The notes beneath the pieces were generated by a model. That model searched no databases, had not been told where the DNA came from, and worked only from the letters and a program-made list of their open reading frames with translations. A program made the position numbers and the translations under genes. A stretch of DNA of 10,527 nucleotides from an uncultured Acetobacteraceae bacterium. GTDB taxonomy: Bacteria; Pseudomonadota; Alphaproteobacteria; Acetobacterales; Acetobacteraceae. Below, in pieces: positions 1 through 6,226 of the stretch (position 1 is its first letter; the number at the start of each line of letters is the position of its first letter). Location: the NCBI GenBank assembly GCA_903839965.1, contig CAIMEK010000241.1:1-10527 (forward strand), given 5' to 3'.

Positions 1-144
1 GGCGACGACCTGGCCGCGGAGGCGCACATATTCTCCAACGAACTGATCGTGCGGGGATCGACCGGGCCGGTGCCGCGCGAGCGAGGGAAAAAGCAGCCAA
101 GCCCACCCACAACGGAGACAAAGAAGGCGCGTAAGACTGCATAA
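1..144 (+). CDS. C-terminal end of a probable LacI-family transcriptional regulator (partial)
   Basis: An open frame enters from the left edge and ends at TAA 142-144, giving 47 visible residues. The stretch HIFSNELIVRGSTGPVPR resembles the closing beta-strand of LacI/GalR-family regulators, which often end in '(T/N)ELVVRGST(A/G)P'. A basic, disordered-looking tail (KKQPSPPTTETKKARKTA) follows. The DNA-binding and sugar-binding domains lie outside the window, so the assignment rests on this short tail plus context. The next promoter carries a perfect palindrome centred on CG, the typical shape of a LacI-family operator, and a related site lies before the class III CoA-transferase gene. The regulator probably controls the downstream genes and responds to a pathway substrate or intermediate. 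Family assignment is fairly likely; effector unknown. Confidence 0.68.
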   Translation, partial: GDDLAAEAHIFSNELIVRGSTGPVPRERGKKQPSPPTTETKKARKTA

Positions 145-171
145 GCGAGTGTGCGGACCCGAGAAGTCGGC

Positions 172-199
172 TTGACAGCCGCTTAAAAACGTTTTTAAG
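172..199 (+). promoter_or_regulatory. Sigma70-like promoter for the CoA-transferase/ThDP enzyme operon
   Basis: TTGACA at 172-177 is a perfect -35 box. With a 16-bp spacer, TTTAAG at 194-199 is a 4/6 -10 box. Transcription would start near 206, leaving a leader of about 75 nt before the ATG at 282. The -10 box lies inside the palindrome at 181-200, so a bound repressor would block polymerase. Predicted from sequence only. Confidence 0.55.
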
Positions 200-200
200 C
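181..200. promoter_or_regulatory. Perfect 20-bp palindrome, LacI-type operator candidate
   Basis: GCTTAAAAAC is followed directly by its exact reverse complement, so all 20 bases are symmetric around a central CG. A central CG with flanking A/T-rich arms is the general form of LacI/GalR-family operators. The site covers the spacer and -10 box of the promoter and lies 37 bp after the stop codon of the probable LacI-family gene. The core AAAAACGTTTT recurs at 3872-3882. It is not a terminator: there is no loop and a strong -35 box abuts it. Confidence 0.7.
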
Positions 201-269
201 TTGTCGGCAGCCAGTTACCGTGGACCTGCGGATGAGCGGGCCGGGACGTGGAATTGTGGCCCCGTCAAT

Positions 270-276
270 GGAAGAG
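270..276 (+). promoter_or_regulatory. Shine-Dalgarno that sets the start of the CoA-transferase A subunit
   Basis: GGAAGAG ends 5 nt before ATG 282. This favours 282 over the in-frame TTG at 201, which would begin inside the promoter/operator and so lie upstream of the expected transcription start. Confidence 0.6.
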
Positions 277-281
277 AAGCA

Positions 282-1181
282 ATGAAAGAGAAGCTTACCA
301 GTCTTTCCGAAGCGGTGCGACGTATTCCGGGCGGCAGCCGGATCGCCATTGGCGGCAGCATCGAGCGCCGCCAGCCCGTTGCCATCGTGCGGGAAATCAT
401 CCGCCAGTCTATTGGCAATCTGTCATTCCATGCGTTCTCGACAGGATTGTCGGTTGACATGGTGGCTGCCGCCGGGCTGCTGGCGCGCGTTGAAAGTGTC
501 TATGTGGGACTGTTCTGGCACGGACTGGCGCCGAGCTTCCGCCGAGGCGTCGAGGCGGGCCAGGTGGAAGTCGGCGACTTTTCCGAATCCGCCATGGGCG
601 CGCGCATCCTCGCGGCCTGCAGCGGCCTGACTTTCGCCCCGGTGAAGGCCCTTCTCGGCACCGACATGGCAAAGCAGGATCCCTCGCTCGTCAAAGAAAT
701 AACTTGCCCGTTCACCGGAGAGCTCTACGTGGCGGTTCGCGCCTTGCAAACCGACTTCACCATTATCCATGGCTACCGCGCTGACCGCTTCGGCAACGTG
801 CAATGGCCGCTGGCCCGCGACCCTGACGACTTCGACCAAAGCGTCGCCCGCGGTTCCAAGCGCCTGATCGTTTCCGTGGAGGAGATCGTCGACCACGAGG
901 AGATCATGCGCCAACCGAACCTGACCTACATTCCGGCGCAATGGGTGGAAGCCGTCGTCGAGGTGCCGTACGGCTCCCATCCGTTGGCCGTCGATGCGTA
1001 TTACGACGAAGACGTGGACGCCATACGCGCCTATGCCGAGGCCGGCAAAACACCCGAAGGCGCCAAGGCGTACCTGGATGAATTCGTTCGTGGGGCGCCC
1101 ACGCACGAGGACTACCTTGCACGGTTCGGTGGCCTCGAGGCGCTCCGGCGTCGCCTTTCTGTAGTGGGGAGAGCAGCGTGA
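282..1181 (+). CDS. CoA-transferase subunit A (GctA/IpdA-like)
   Basis: A 299-residue alpha subunit of a family I CoA-transferase, the group that includes glutaconate CoA-transferase A and the actinobacterial ring-opening hydrolase subunit IpdA. Visible family features are an N-terminal Gly-rich segment (IAIGGSIERRQPVAIVREII, about residues 21-40), the core segment VEVGDFSESAMGARILA (about 96-111) with Glu102, PVKALLGTDM (about 120-129), and a C-terminal stretch rich in acidic and aromatic residues. Length is normal for the family. The upstream Shine-Dalgarno and promoter support ATG 282; the frame stays open to TTG 201 but that start is unlikely. The stop overlaps the start of the B-subunit gene by 4 bp (GTGA), so the two are translationally coupled and probably form a heteromer. 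By recall, Glu102 aligns near the catalytic Glu of IpdA, which suggests either CoA transfer or CoA-thioester ring hydrolysis. Substrate unknown. Confidence 0.85.
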   Translation: MKEKLTSLSEAVRRIPGGSRIAIGGSIERRQPVAIVREIIRQSIGNLSFHAFSTGLSVDMVAAAGLLARVESVYVGLFWHGLAPSFRRGVEAGQVEVGDFSESAMGARILAACSGLTFAPVKALLGTDMAKQDPSLVKEITCPFTGELYVAVRALQTDFTIIHGYRADRFGNVQWPLARDPDDFDQSVARGSKRLIVSVEEIVDHEEIMRQPNLTYIPAQWVEAVVEVPYGSHPLAVDAYYDEDVDAIRAYAEAGKTPEGAKAYLDEFVRGAPTHEDYLARFGGLEALRRRLSVVGRAA

Positions 1182-1984
1182 ACGCGCAATACACGACCAA
1201 CGAACTGATGGCGGCCGCGGTCGCCCGCGAGATCGCCGACGGGGACCTCGTCTTCATCGGCGTCGGCACGACCGACCGCGCGTTCACCCTCGCGTGCGGT
1301 GTGGGCGTGGTGGCAACGCGTCTGGCCCAGAGTGCGCATGCGCCGGATGCCGAAATTTACTGGGGCAACTTGATCTCGCCCGATCTCGACCAAATGCCAC
1401 AAACCTGGCTGCAGGACACTTTCACCCGTTGGCCCACCGCCAGCCAGCTCACCGAGACGTCGCAGAAAAACGACATGCTGGCCTTCGGTCGCTTCGATGT
1501 GTCGTTCGAATCCGCGGCTCAGGTGGACCGCTACGGCAACCTCAACATCACCCGCCTCAACAACCCCGACGGCAGCATCAAGACCCGGCTGATAGGCTGC
1601 CTGGCACAGACCGAGCACCTGGCATTCGTGAAGAAGCCGATCATCATGGTGGACCTGAAGCGGCGCACCTTCGTGGAGGACGTGGACTACGTGACGAGCT
1701 TCGGTCACCAGCGCCATGGCGTGCTCCGGCAGCGCTACGGCCTGCCTGGACCCGGCCCGCAACTCTGCATCACGGACAAGGCGATCTTCGACTTCACGGG
1801 CGAGGGCGGCGCCATGCGCATCCGTTCACTGCATCCGGGCGTGACGCTGGAGGAGGTGCTCGCGCTGATGAGCTTCGCGCCCGAGGTTCCCGCCACGCTT
1901 GCCGAAACGACCGCGCCGACCGCGGCGGAAGTGGAGCTGATCAGGACGAAGATCGACCAAAAGCGAACGTTGCTGCGCGTCTGA
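1178..1984 (+). CDS. CoA-transferase subunit B (GctB/IpdB-like), canonical catalytic Glu apparently absent
   Basis: A 268-residue beta subunit of the same enzyme. It begins at a GTG overlapping the A-subunit stop, with GGGGAGAG just upstream. Family signatures are VFIGVGTT near the N-terminus, AAQVDRYGNLNITRL in the middle, RTFVEDVDYVTSFG, then RYGLPGPGPQLCITDKAIFDF and RSLHPGVTLEEV near the C-terminus. These match GctB/IpdB closely. In glutaconate CoA-transferase the nucleophilic Glu lies in a segment like HIIVESG; the corresponding part here reads EIYWGN (residues 59-64), with Gly63 at the Glu position by my unaided alignment. IpdB-type proteins also lack this Glu and act as hydrolases with IpdA. 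So the pair could be an IpdAB-like CoA-ester hydrolase rather than a transferase. Family membership is secure; reaction uncertain. Confidence 0.85.
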   Translation: MNAQYTTNELMAAAVAREIADGDLVFIGVGTTDRAFTLACGVGVVATRLAQSAHAPDAEIYWGNLISPDLDQMPQTWLQDTFTRWPTASQLTETSQKNDMLAFGRFDVSFESAAQVDRYGNLNITRLNNPDGSIKTRLIGCLAQTEHLAFVKKPIIMVDLKRRTFVEDVDYVTSFGHQRHGVLRQRYGLPGPGPQLCITDKAIFDFTGEGGAMRIRSLHPGVTLEEVLALMSFAPEVPATLAETTAPTAAEVELIRTKIDQKRTLLRV

Positions 1985-1994
1985 AACGAGGCCC

Positions 1995-2031
1995 GGGCTG
2001 CGGAGGAACGTGCGGGACGCAACCGCAGCCC
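1995..2031 (+). other. Intercistronic hairpin between the B subunit and ThDP enzyme genes
   Basis: GGGCTGCGG (1995-2003) pairs perfectly with CCGCAGCCC (2023-2031) around a 19-nt loop. A smaller stem follows (GGCGG 2057-2061 with CCGCC 2068-2072). No T-run follows either stem, so neither is a standard intrinsic terminator. They may be mRNA-processing or stabilising stems, or chance in GC-rich DNA. The rest of the 129-bp gap (1985-2113) shows no convincing promoter, so the ThDP gene is probably in the same transcript. Confidence 0.35.
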
Positions 2032-2113
2032 TGCCGGCCGGGAACGCGGCGCTACGGGCGGTCTTCGCCGCCTAGCCGTTCGCGCATCCCAGCACCTTAG
2101 CCAGGAGACAGTC

Positions 2114-3853
2114 ATGAATTCGTCTATGCCGCCCGTGGACCAAGCCAACGATCGCAGGACCGGTGCCCGGGTCATGGCTGCGGCACTGCAGCGCCACGGC
2201 GTGAAGGTAATTTTCGGCCAGAGCCTCCCGACCGCCCTGATCCTTGCGGCTCCTGACTTTGGCATCCGGCAGATCGGTTATCGGACCGAGAATGCCGGTG
2301 CCGCGATGGCGGATGGCTACGCGCGCATCTCTCACAAGGTGGCCGTGGTGACTGCCCAGAATGGACCGGCGGCAACGTTGCTCGTCCCTGGCCTGGCCGA
2401 GGCGTACAAGGTGTCGGTGCCGATCGTGGCCATCGTCCAGGACGTGGCACGCCCCTTCACCGACAAGAACGCCTTCCAGGAACTCAATCATTTCGATCTG
2501 TTCCGTGGGTGCACCAAGTGGATTCGACGCGTTGCCGACGTCGATCGCATCGATGAATACGTTGACATGGCGTTCACCGCGGCGGCCTCGGGCCGGCCGG
2601 GCCCGGCGGTGCTGATGGTGCCCTTCGACATTCTCAATGAGAAACCGAACCTCGACTCCAACCGGCGGGACATCAGGCTCGGGTATTATCCGCTGGACAG
2701 GGTCTGCGCCGATCCTTCCAGGATCGATCAGGCAGCGGATCTGTTGGCGAAAGCCGCACGGCCGCTGATCATCGCCGGCGGCGGCGTGCATCTCTCCGAT
2801 GCGGCGGCGGAGCTTGCCGCCCTGCAGGAAGCGGCGGCCATTCCGGTCGCCACGACGGTGATGGGCAAGGGCACGGTGGACGAGTGTCACCCGCTGTCGG
2901 TTGGCGTGGTGGGCTACTTCATGGGCACGCGCAGCATGACGCACGATCTGCGCGAGATGGTCAGTGGCGCCGATGTGGTGCTGCTGGTGGGCAACCGGAC
3001 GAACCAGAACGGTACCGACAGCTGGAGCCTCTATCCGCCATCAGCAACATATATCCACCTGGACATCGACGGGCAGGAAGTGGGCCGCAACTATGAGGCC
3101 GTTCGCCTCGTCGGCGACGCCAAGCTGACGCTCGTCGCCCTGCGCGATGCACTCGCCAGACGGGACCTCTCGCTCCGCAAGGATGCCCGGCCCGCTCTGG
3201 AGCGCACCATCGCGGCGGGTCGCCGCTCCGCACGCGAGGCTTCGGCGATGCTCTCGGCCTCGTCCGCGAGCCCGATCCGGCCGGAGCGGCTGATGCGGGA
3301 CCTCGACTCCGTCATCGACGAAAACACGATCATCGTATCGGATGCCAGCTATTCATCGATCTGGGTTGCCAACTACCTGACCGCGCGCCGACCCGGGCAG
3401 CGCATCATCACGCCGCGTGGCCTGGCGGGACTGGGCTGGGGCCTCCCACTCGCGCTTGGTGCCAAGGTGGCCCGTCCCGGCTCCAAGGTATTCTGCCTCG
3501 CGGGCGACGGCGGCTTTGGCCACGTCTGGTCGGAGCTGGAGACAGCGCGCCGGATGGGGCTCAACATCGTCCTGACGGTCCTGAACAACCAGATCCTCGG
3601 CTACGAAAAGCACGCAGAGAAGGTGCTGTTCGGTGCCTACACCGATGTTTGCGAGTTCTCCCCGGTGGACCACGCCGCGATTGCGCGGGCGTGTGGCTGC
3701 GAGGGCGTGCGCATCGTCGATCCGGCGGACTTCCTGCCGGCGCTGAAGACCGCGCTCGCGGCCGACCGCACCACACTGCTCGACGTGGTCACCGACGAAC
3801 GGGCCTACCCGCCGATCTCCATGTACGAAGGGCAGTCCGTCCTGGCCTACTGA
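2114..3853 (+). CDS. Acetolactate-synthase-like ThDP-dependent enzyme, possible 2-hydroxyacyl-CoA lyase
   Basis: A 579-residue protein with the three-domain layout of the acetolactate synthase/oxalyl-CoA decarboxylase superfamily. The N-terminal domain has YRTENAGAAMADGYAR with the cofactor-activating Glu59, then FQELNHFDLF (121-130). The central domain has PLIIAGGGVHLSDA (217-230) and LLVGNRTNQNG (290-300). The C-terminal domain has the ThDP motif GDG (464-466), exactly 24 residues, then NN (491-492). All cofactor residues look intact, so it should be active. AGGAG at 2103-2107 lies 6 nt before ATG 2114. No small regulatory subunit gene of the IlvN/IlvH type is next to it, which argues against biosynthetic acetolactate synthase. 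Its position between two CoA-transferases suggests C-C bond cleavage or formation on a CoA thioester, as in oxalyl-CoA decarboxylase or 2-hydroxyacyl-CoA lyase. It does not carry the RHEQ-type sequence I recall for oxalyl-CoA decarboxylase. Family sure, substrate not. Confidence 0.88.
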   Translation: MNSSMPPVDQANDRRTGARVMAAALQRHGVKVIFGQSLPTALILAAPDFGIRQIGYRTENAGAAMADGYARISHKVAVVTAQNGPAATLLVPGLAEAYKVSVPIVAIVQDVARPFTDKNAFQELNHFDLFRGCTKWIRRVADVDRIDEYVDMAFTAAASGRPGPAVLMVPFDILNEKPNLDSNRRDIRLGYYPLDRVCADPSRIDQAADLLAKAARPLIIAGGGVHLSDAAAELAALQEAAAIPVATTVMGKGTVDECHPLSVGVVGYFMGTRSMTHDLREMVSGADVVLLVGNRTNQNGTDSWSLYPPSATYIHLDIDGQEVGRNYEAVRLVGDAKLTLVALRDALARRDLSLRKDARPALERTIAAGRRSAREASAMLSASSASPIRPERLMRDLDSVIDENTIIVSDASYSSIWVANYLTARRPGQRIITPRGLAGLGWGLPLALGAKVARPGSKVFCLAGDGGFGHVWSELETARRMGLNIVLTVLNNQILGYEKHAEKVLFGAYTDVCEFSPVDHAAIARACGCEGVRIVDPADFLPALKTALAADRTTLLDVVTDERAYPPISMYEGQSVLAY

Positions 3854-3871
3854 GCAGAACCGAGACTCCGG

Positions 3872-3882
3872 AAAAACGTTTT
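3872..3882. promoter_or_regulatory. Second LacI-type operator candidate (shared AAAAACGTTTT core)
   Basis: AAAAACGTTTT matches the centre of the palindrome at 181-200 base for base over 11 positions. The symmetric part here is AAAACGTTTT (3873-3882). Flanks are less symmetric than in the first site, which suggests weaker binding. It overlaps the -35 box of the predicted promoter for the class III CoA-transferase gene. Probably recognised by the regulator whose end is at 1-144. Confidence 0.5.
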
Positions 3883-3907
3883 CATAAGCTGTTCCCTTGT
3901 CTATCCT
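3879..3907 (+). promoter_or_regulatory. Predicted promoter for the class III CoA-transferase gene
   Basis: TTTTCA (3879-3884, 4/6 match to the -35 consensus), a 17-bp spacer, then TATCCT (3902-3907, 4/6 match to the -10 consensus). The -35 box overlaps the operator-like core. The predicted transcript would carry a leader of about 150 nt before ATG 4062. Confidence 0.45.
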
Positions 3908-3961
3908 GTGCTTCGGCCCAGGGCGTTCGGAGCCGCGGGGAGCGAACGCGATGGTTGGGCC

Positions 3962-4023
3962 GGTGCACAGCGGCGATTCGGGCTTGATCCGGTTCCGGCA
4001 GAGGCCGGGAAGCGCTGTGCACC
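3962..4023 (+). other. Nested stem structure in the 5' leader of the class III CoA-transferase gene
   Basis: GGTGCACAGCG (3962-3972) pairs perfectly with CGCTGTGCACC (4013-4023), an 11-bp outer stem. Inside it, TTCCGGC (3993-3999) and GCCGGGA (4004-4010) form a 7-bp inner hairpin (one G-U pair) around an AGAG tetraloop. It lies within the predicted leader and ends 38 nt before the start codon. No T-run follows, so it is not a standard terminator. It matches no riboswitch class I recognise. It could be a structured leader, a protein-binding site on DNA, or a processing signal. Confidence 0.45.
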
Positions 4024-4061
4024 AGCCAAAAGGGAACCCTCCTGGTTAGGAATCCGCCTCC

Positions 4062-5216
4062 ATGACTGAACCCCTCCACGGCCTCAAGGTGCTGGACGTC
4101 TCGCGTTTCATTGCCGGGCCGACATGTGCAATGCTTCTCGGCGACCTCGGGGCCGACGTGGTGAAGATCGAGCGCAAGGGGGGCGAGGAGACCCGCGCGA
4201 ACCTTCCGCAGCTCGGCGACCAGAGCGTCTATTTCCTGACATACAATCGCAACAAGCGGAGCATCGCCCTCGATTTCCGCAATCCTGCCGATCAGGAGAC
4301 GTTGCGCCGGCTGATCGCTCAGGCGGACGTGCTGGTCGAGAATTTCCGCGCCGGCACCATGGAAAAGATGGGATGCGGCTGGGAGGCGCTGCACGCCATG
4401 AACCCGCGGCTCATCATGGTGCGAATCTCCGGGTTTGGCCAGGACGGTCCGCTGTCCAAACGTGCCTGCTTCGATGCGATCGCCCAGGCGATGAGCGGGA
4501 TGATGACTCTGAACGGACAGACCGACGGACCGCCGACGCTCGTCGGAACCTACGTCGCTGACTATGGAACGGCGCTCTACGGCGTCATTGCCACGCTTGC
4601 CGCCCTGCTCAAGCGTCAGGAGAGCGGGAAAGGTCAGCTTGTCGAGGCCACGCTGCTTGAAAGCGCGATCAGCATGCTGATGATAGGCATTCCTGCGCAG
4701 GCGCAGCTCGGCATATCCGCGAGCCGGGTTGGCAACCGCGATCGCTACGTTGCGCCAGTGAACTGCTTCCAGGCGAGCGACGGCAGCTGGGTCTATGTTC
4801 AGGGCGGCACCGACGCGCTGTTCCCGCGGCTCGTGGCAGCCATGGAGATGCCCAAGCTGCTCGAGGACCCACGCTTCTCGACCTTCCAACAGCGACTTGA
4901 AAACAACGATGCCATCGAACCCGTCGTCGGCGCGTGGGTGAGGGAGCGGACAGCCGATGCCGTCGTTGAGTTGATGGACCGCGCCGGCGTGCCCTGCGCC
5001 AAGGTCGCCACCATGGCGGACGTCATCGCCAACCCCCAGCTTCGCGCCCGCGGCCAACTCGTGGACGTCCTCCACCCGTCTGCCGGCACCTACACAACTC
5101 ACGGCGTTTCCATGCGGCTGTCCGACACGCCGGGCAGCATCCGCCGCCCGCCTCCCCGGGTGGACGAACATCGCGCGGAGATCCTGCGGGAATGGCTGGG
5201 CGAGGAAACACCGTAG
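4062..5216 (+). CDS. Class III CoA-transferase (CaiB/BaiF family)
   Basis: A 384-residue protein with the features of formyl-CoA:oxalate CoA-transferase relatives. The N-terminus reads LHGLKVLDVSRFIAGPTCAMLLGDLGADVVKIE (residues 5-37), then YFLTYNRNKRSIALDF (57-72), ADVLVENFRAGTMEKMG (88-104), ISGFGQDGP (122-130), and GTYVADYGTALYGVIATLAALL (162-183). Asp167 in VADYGTALYG is the likely catalytic Asp that forms the acyl anhydride. Length is normal to slightly short for the family (about 380-430). The enzyme moves CoA from an acyl-CoA donor to a carboxylic acid in the cytoplasm. Start ATG 4062 is supported by the conserved N-terminus; the Shine-Dalgarno (TAGGA, near 4045) is weak and far, so leader structure may matter. 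It is followed by a convergent gene. Since the ThDP enzyme upstream could release formyl-CoA or another short acyl-CoA, this transferase may recycle CoA from that product (inference). Confidence 0.9.
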   Translation: MTEPLHGLKVLDVSRFIAGPTCAMLLGDLGADVVKIERKGGEETRANLPQLGDQSVYFLTYNRNKRSIALDFRNPADQETLRRLIAQADVLVENFRAGTMEKMGCGWEALHAMNPRLIMVRISGFGQDGPLSKRACFDAIAQAMSGMMTLNGQTDGPPTLVGTYVADYGTALYGVIATLAALLKRQESGKGQLVEATLLESAISMLMIGIPAQAQLGISASRVGNRDRYVAPVNCFQASDGSWVYVQGGTDALFPRLVAAMEMPKLLEDPRFSTFQQRLENNDAIEPVVGAWVRERTADAVVELMDRAGVPCAKVATMADVIANPQLRARGQLVDVLHPSAGTYTTHGVSMRLSDTPGSIRRPPPRVDEHRAEILREWLGEETP

Positions 5217-5308
5217 GCGGCCGGGGCCCGGTTTCGGGGCCTGGCGGACTACCGCGTGCGCATCGGGCCTGAGCGGGGCGCTCAGGTGGCCTCCGCGACC
5301 AAGGACTG

Positions 5309-5361
5309 ACCCCCCGGGTCAAGCCAGGCGCCAGGCCCGCCAGGCCCACACCCCGGGGGGT
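5309..5361. terminator. GC-rich inverted repeat between convergent genes
   Basis: ACCCCCCGGG (5309-5318) is perfectly repeated in inverse at 5352-5361, with a 33-nt loop. The right arm ends one base past the stop codon of the PEP mutase-like gene (5363-6226, -). The loop holds three copies of GCCAGGC (5323-5329, 5330-5336, 5339-5345). An additional short stem, GGCCC...GGGCC, lies near 5228-5244. Neither strand has a T-run after the stem, so this would be a hairpin without the usual U tract. Its position between 4062-5216 (+) and 5363-6226 (-) fits two-way termination or transcript protection. Confidence 0.4.
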
Positions 5362-5362
5362 A

Positions 5363-6226
5363 TCATCGTCCCGGCTCGACGGTACGCCGCTCGATGTCGA
5401 GCAGAGCCGGCAATCCGATGGCGTCGTGGATGTGCCGCTCCTCCGCGGCCGCGTCCGCACCGACCAAGGGATCGGGCAGCCCGTCGCGCATCGCACGGTA
5501 GGTGTCCCGCATCGCCCGGACCATCGCGAACAGCGGGGTTCCGGGGTCGACCACCAGGGTGAAGCCCAGTCGCCAGAGGTCCGCGACGCTCATCCCGGTC
5601 GCGGCGATGCCGCCGAGCGGCAGCATGCACATGAGCGGCCGGGGCAGGCGCTCGGCTATGGCGACCAGGTGGTCCGGTTTCCCCGGCATGATGAGCAGCA
5701 CGTCGGCGCCGGCGGCGTGCAGGGCCTCGCCGCGGCGCAACGCCTCATCGAGCCCGATGGAGCGCGCAGCGTTGCTACGGGCGATGACAAGGAAATCCGG
5801 GTTGCGCCGGCTGGCGACCGCCTCGCGGACCTTGGCGGCCATCAGCTCCGTCGGAATGACGTGCTCGATCCCGATATGATGGTGCGCCCGCTTCGGCAGC
5901 AATTGGTCCTCGATCTCGATGGCGGCGAACCCGGCAGCTTCCGCCGTGCCGATGGTGTGCCGCATGTGCATCGGGTCGCCCCAGCCGCATACGCCGTCGA
6001 GGATCAGCGGCAGCGTCGAGACGGCGCGGATGGCGAGACCGAGCTGAGCCATCTCGGTTAGCCCGAGATTGGCCTCGGTGCAGGCGTTGAGGAAGCCGAG
6101 CGCACCGCCACCGACATAGCCCGCGGCGAACCCAGCCTGTTCCGCCAGCTTCGCCATCAGCGGGCTGACCACCAGCGGCGCGAATACTCCATCCGGGCCA
6201 GCAAGGGCTGCACGCAAGGTGTCCAT
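5363..6226 (-). CDS. Isocitrate lyase/PEP mutase family protein with altered active-site residues
   Basis: A 287-residue protein of the isocitrate lyase/PEP mutase superfamily (PrpB, oxaloacetate hydrolase, carboxyphosphonoenolpyruvate mutase relatives). The fold is recognisable from AKLAEQAGFAAGYVGGGALG (residues 25-44), LPLILDGVCGWGDP (72-85), AAGFAAIEIEDQLLPKR (97-113), FLVIARSNA (145-153), and GADVLLIMPGK (173-183). Compared with the usual patterns (D-x-D-T-G-[YF]-G, H-I-E-D-Q, P-K-R-C-G-H, A-R-T-D), this protein has DGVCGWG, EIEDQ, PKRAHH and ARSNA. The second metal-site Asp, the His, the catalytic Cys and the late Asp thus appear replaced, while Asp77, Glu106, Asp107, Lys112 and Arg150 remain. 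Isocitrate or 2-methylisocitrate lyase activity is therefore unlikely; another lyase or hydrolase acting on a 2-oxo or hydroxy diacid is possible. Start ATG 6226 has purine-rich AGGGAAG and GAGG upstream. Divergent from the PrpD-like gene. Function not assigned. Confidence 0.82.
   Translation of the reverse strand: MDTLRAALAGPDGVFAPLVVSPLMAKLAEQAGFAAGYVGGGALGFLNACTEANLGLTEMAQLGLAIRAVSTLPLILDGVCGWGDPMHMRHTIGTAEAAGFAAIEIEDQLLPKRAHHHIGIEHVIPTELMAAKVREAVASRRNPDFLVIARSNAARSIGLDEALRRGEALHAAGADVLLIMPGKPDHLVAIAERLPRPLMCMLPLGGIAATGMSVADLWRLGFTLVVDPGTPLFAMVRAMRDTYRAMRDGLPDPLVGADAAAEERHIHDAIGLPALLDIERRTVEPGR

Noticed and set aside
201..281. An N-terminal extension of the CoA-transferase A subunit from TTG 201
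   Set aside because: It would start within the promoter/operator, ahead of the expected transcription start; ATG 282 has a good Shine-Dalgarno.
2372..2381. GCAACGTTGC, a 10-bp palindrome with a central CG, as a third LacI-type operator
   Set aside because: It lies inside the ThDP enzyme coding region and lacks the A-rich arms of the two promoter sites; probably chance.
2114..3853. Calling the ThDP enzyme biosynthetic acetolactate synthase (ilvB) or glyoxylate carboligase
   Set aside because: No small subunit is present and the context is catabolic. Glyoxylate carboligase lacks the activating Glu, which is present here as Glu59.
3882..5171. Long open frame of 429 codons on the minus strand opposite the class III CoA-transferase
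   Set aside because: It mirrors the real gene, has low-complexity His/Arg/Ala-rich translation and no recognisable domain; such shadows are common in GC-rich coding DNA.
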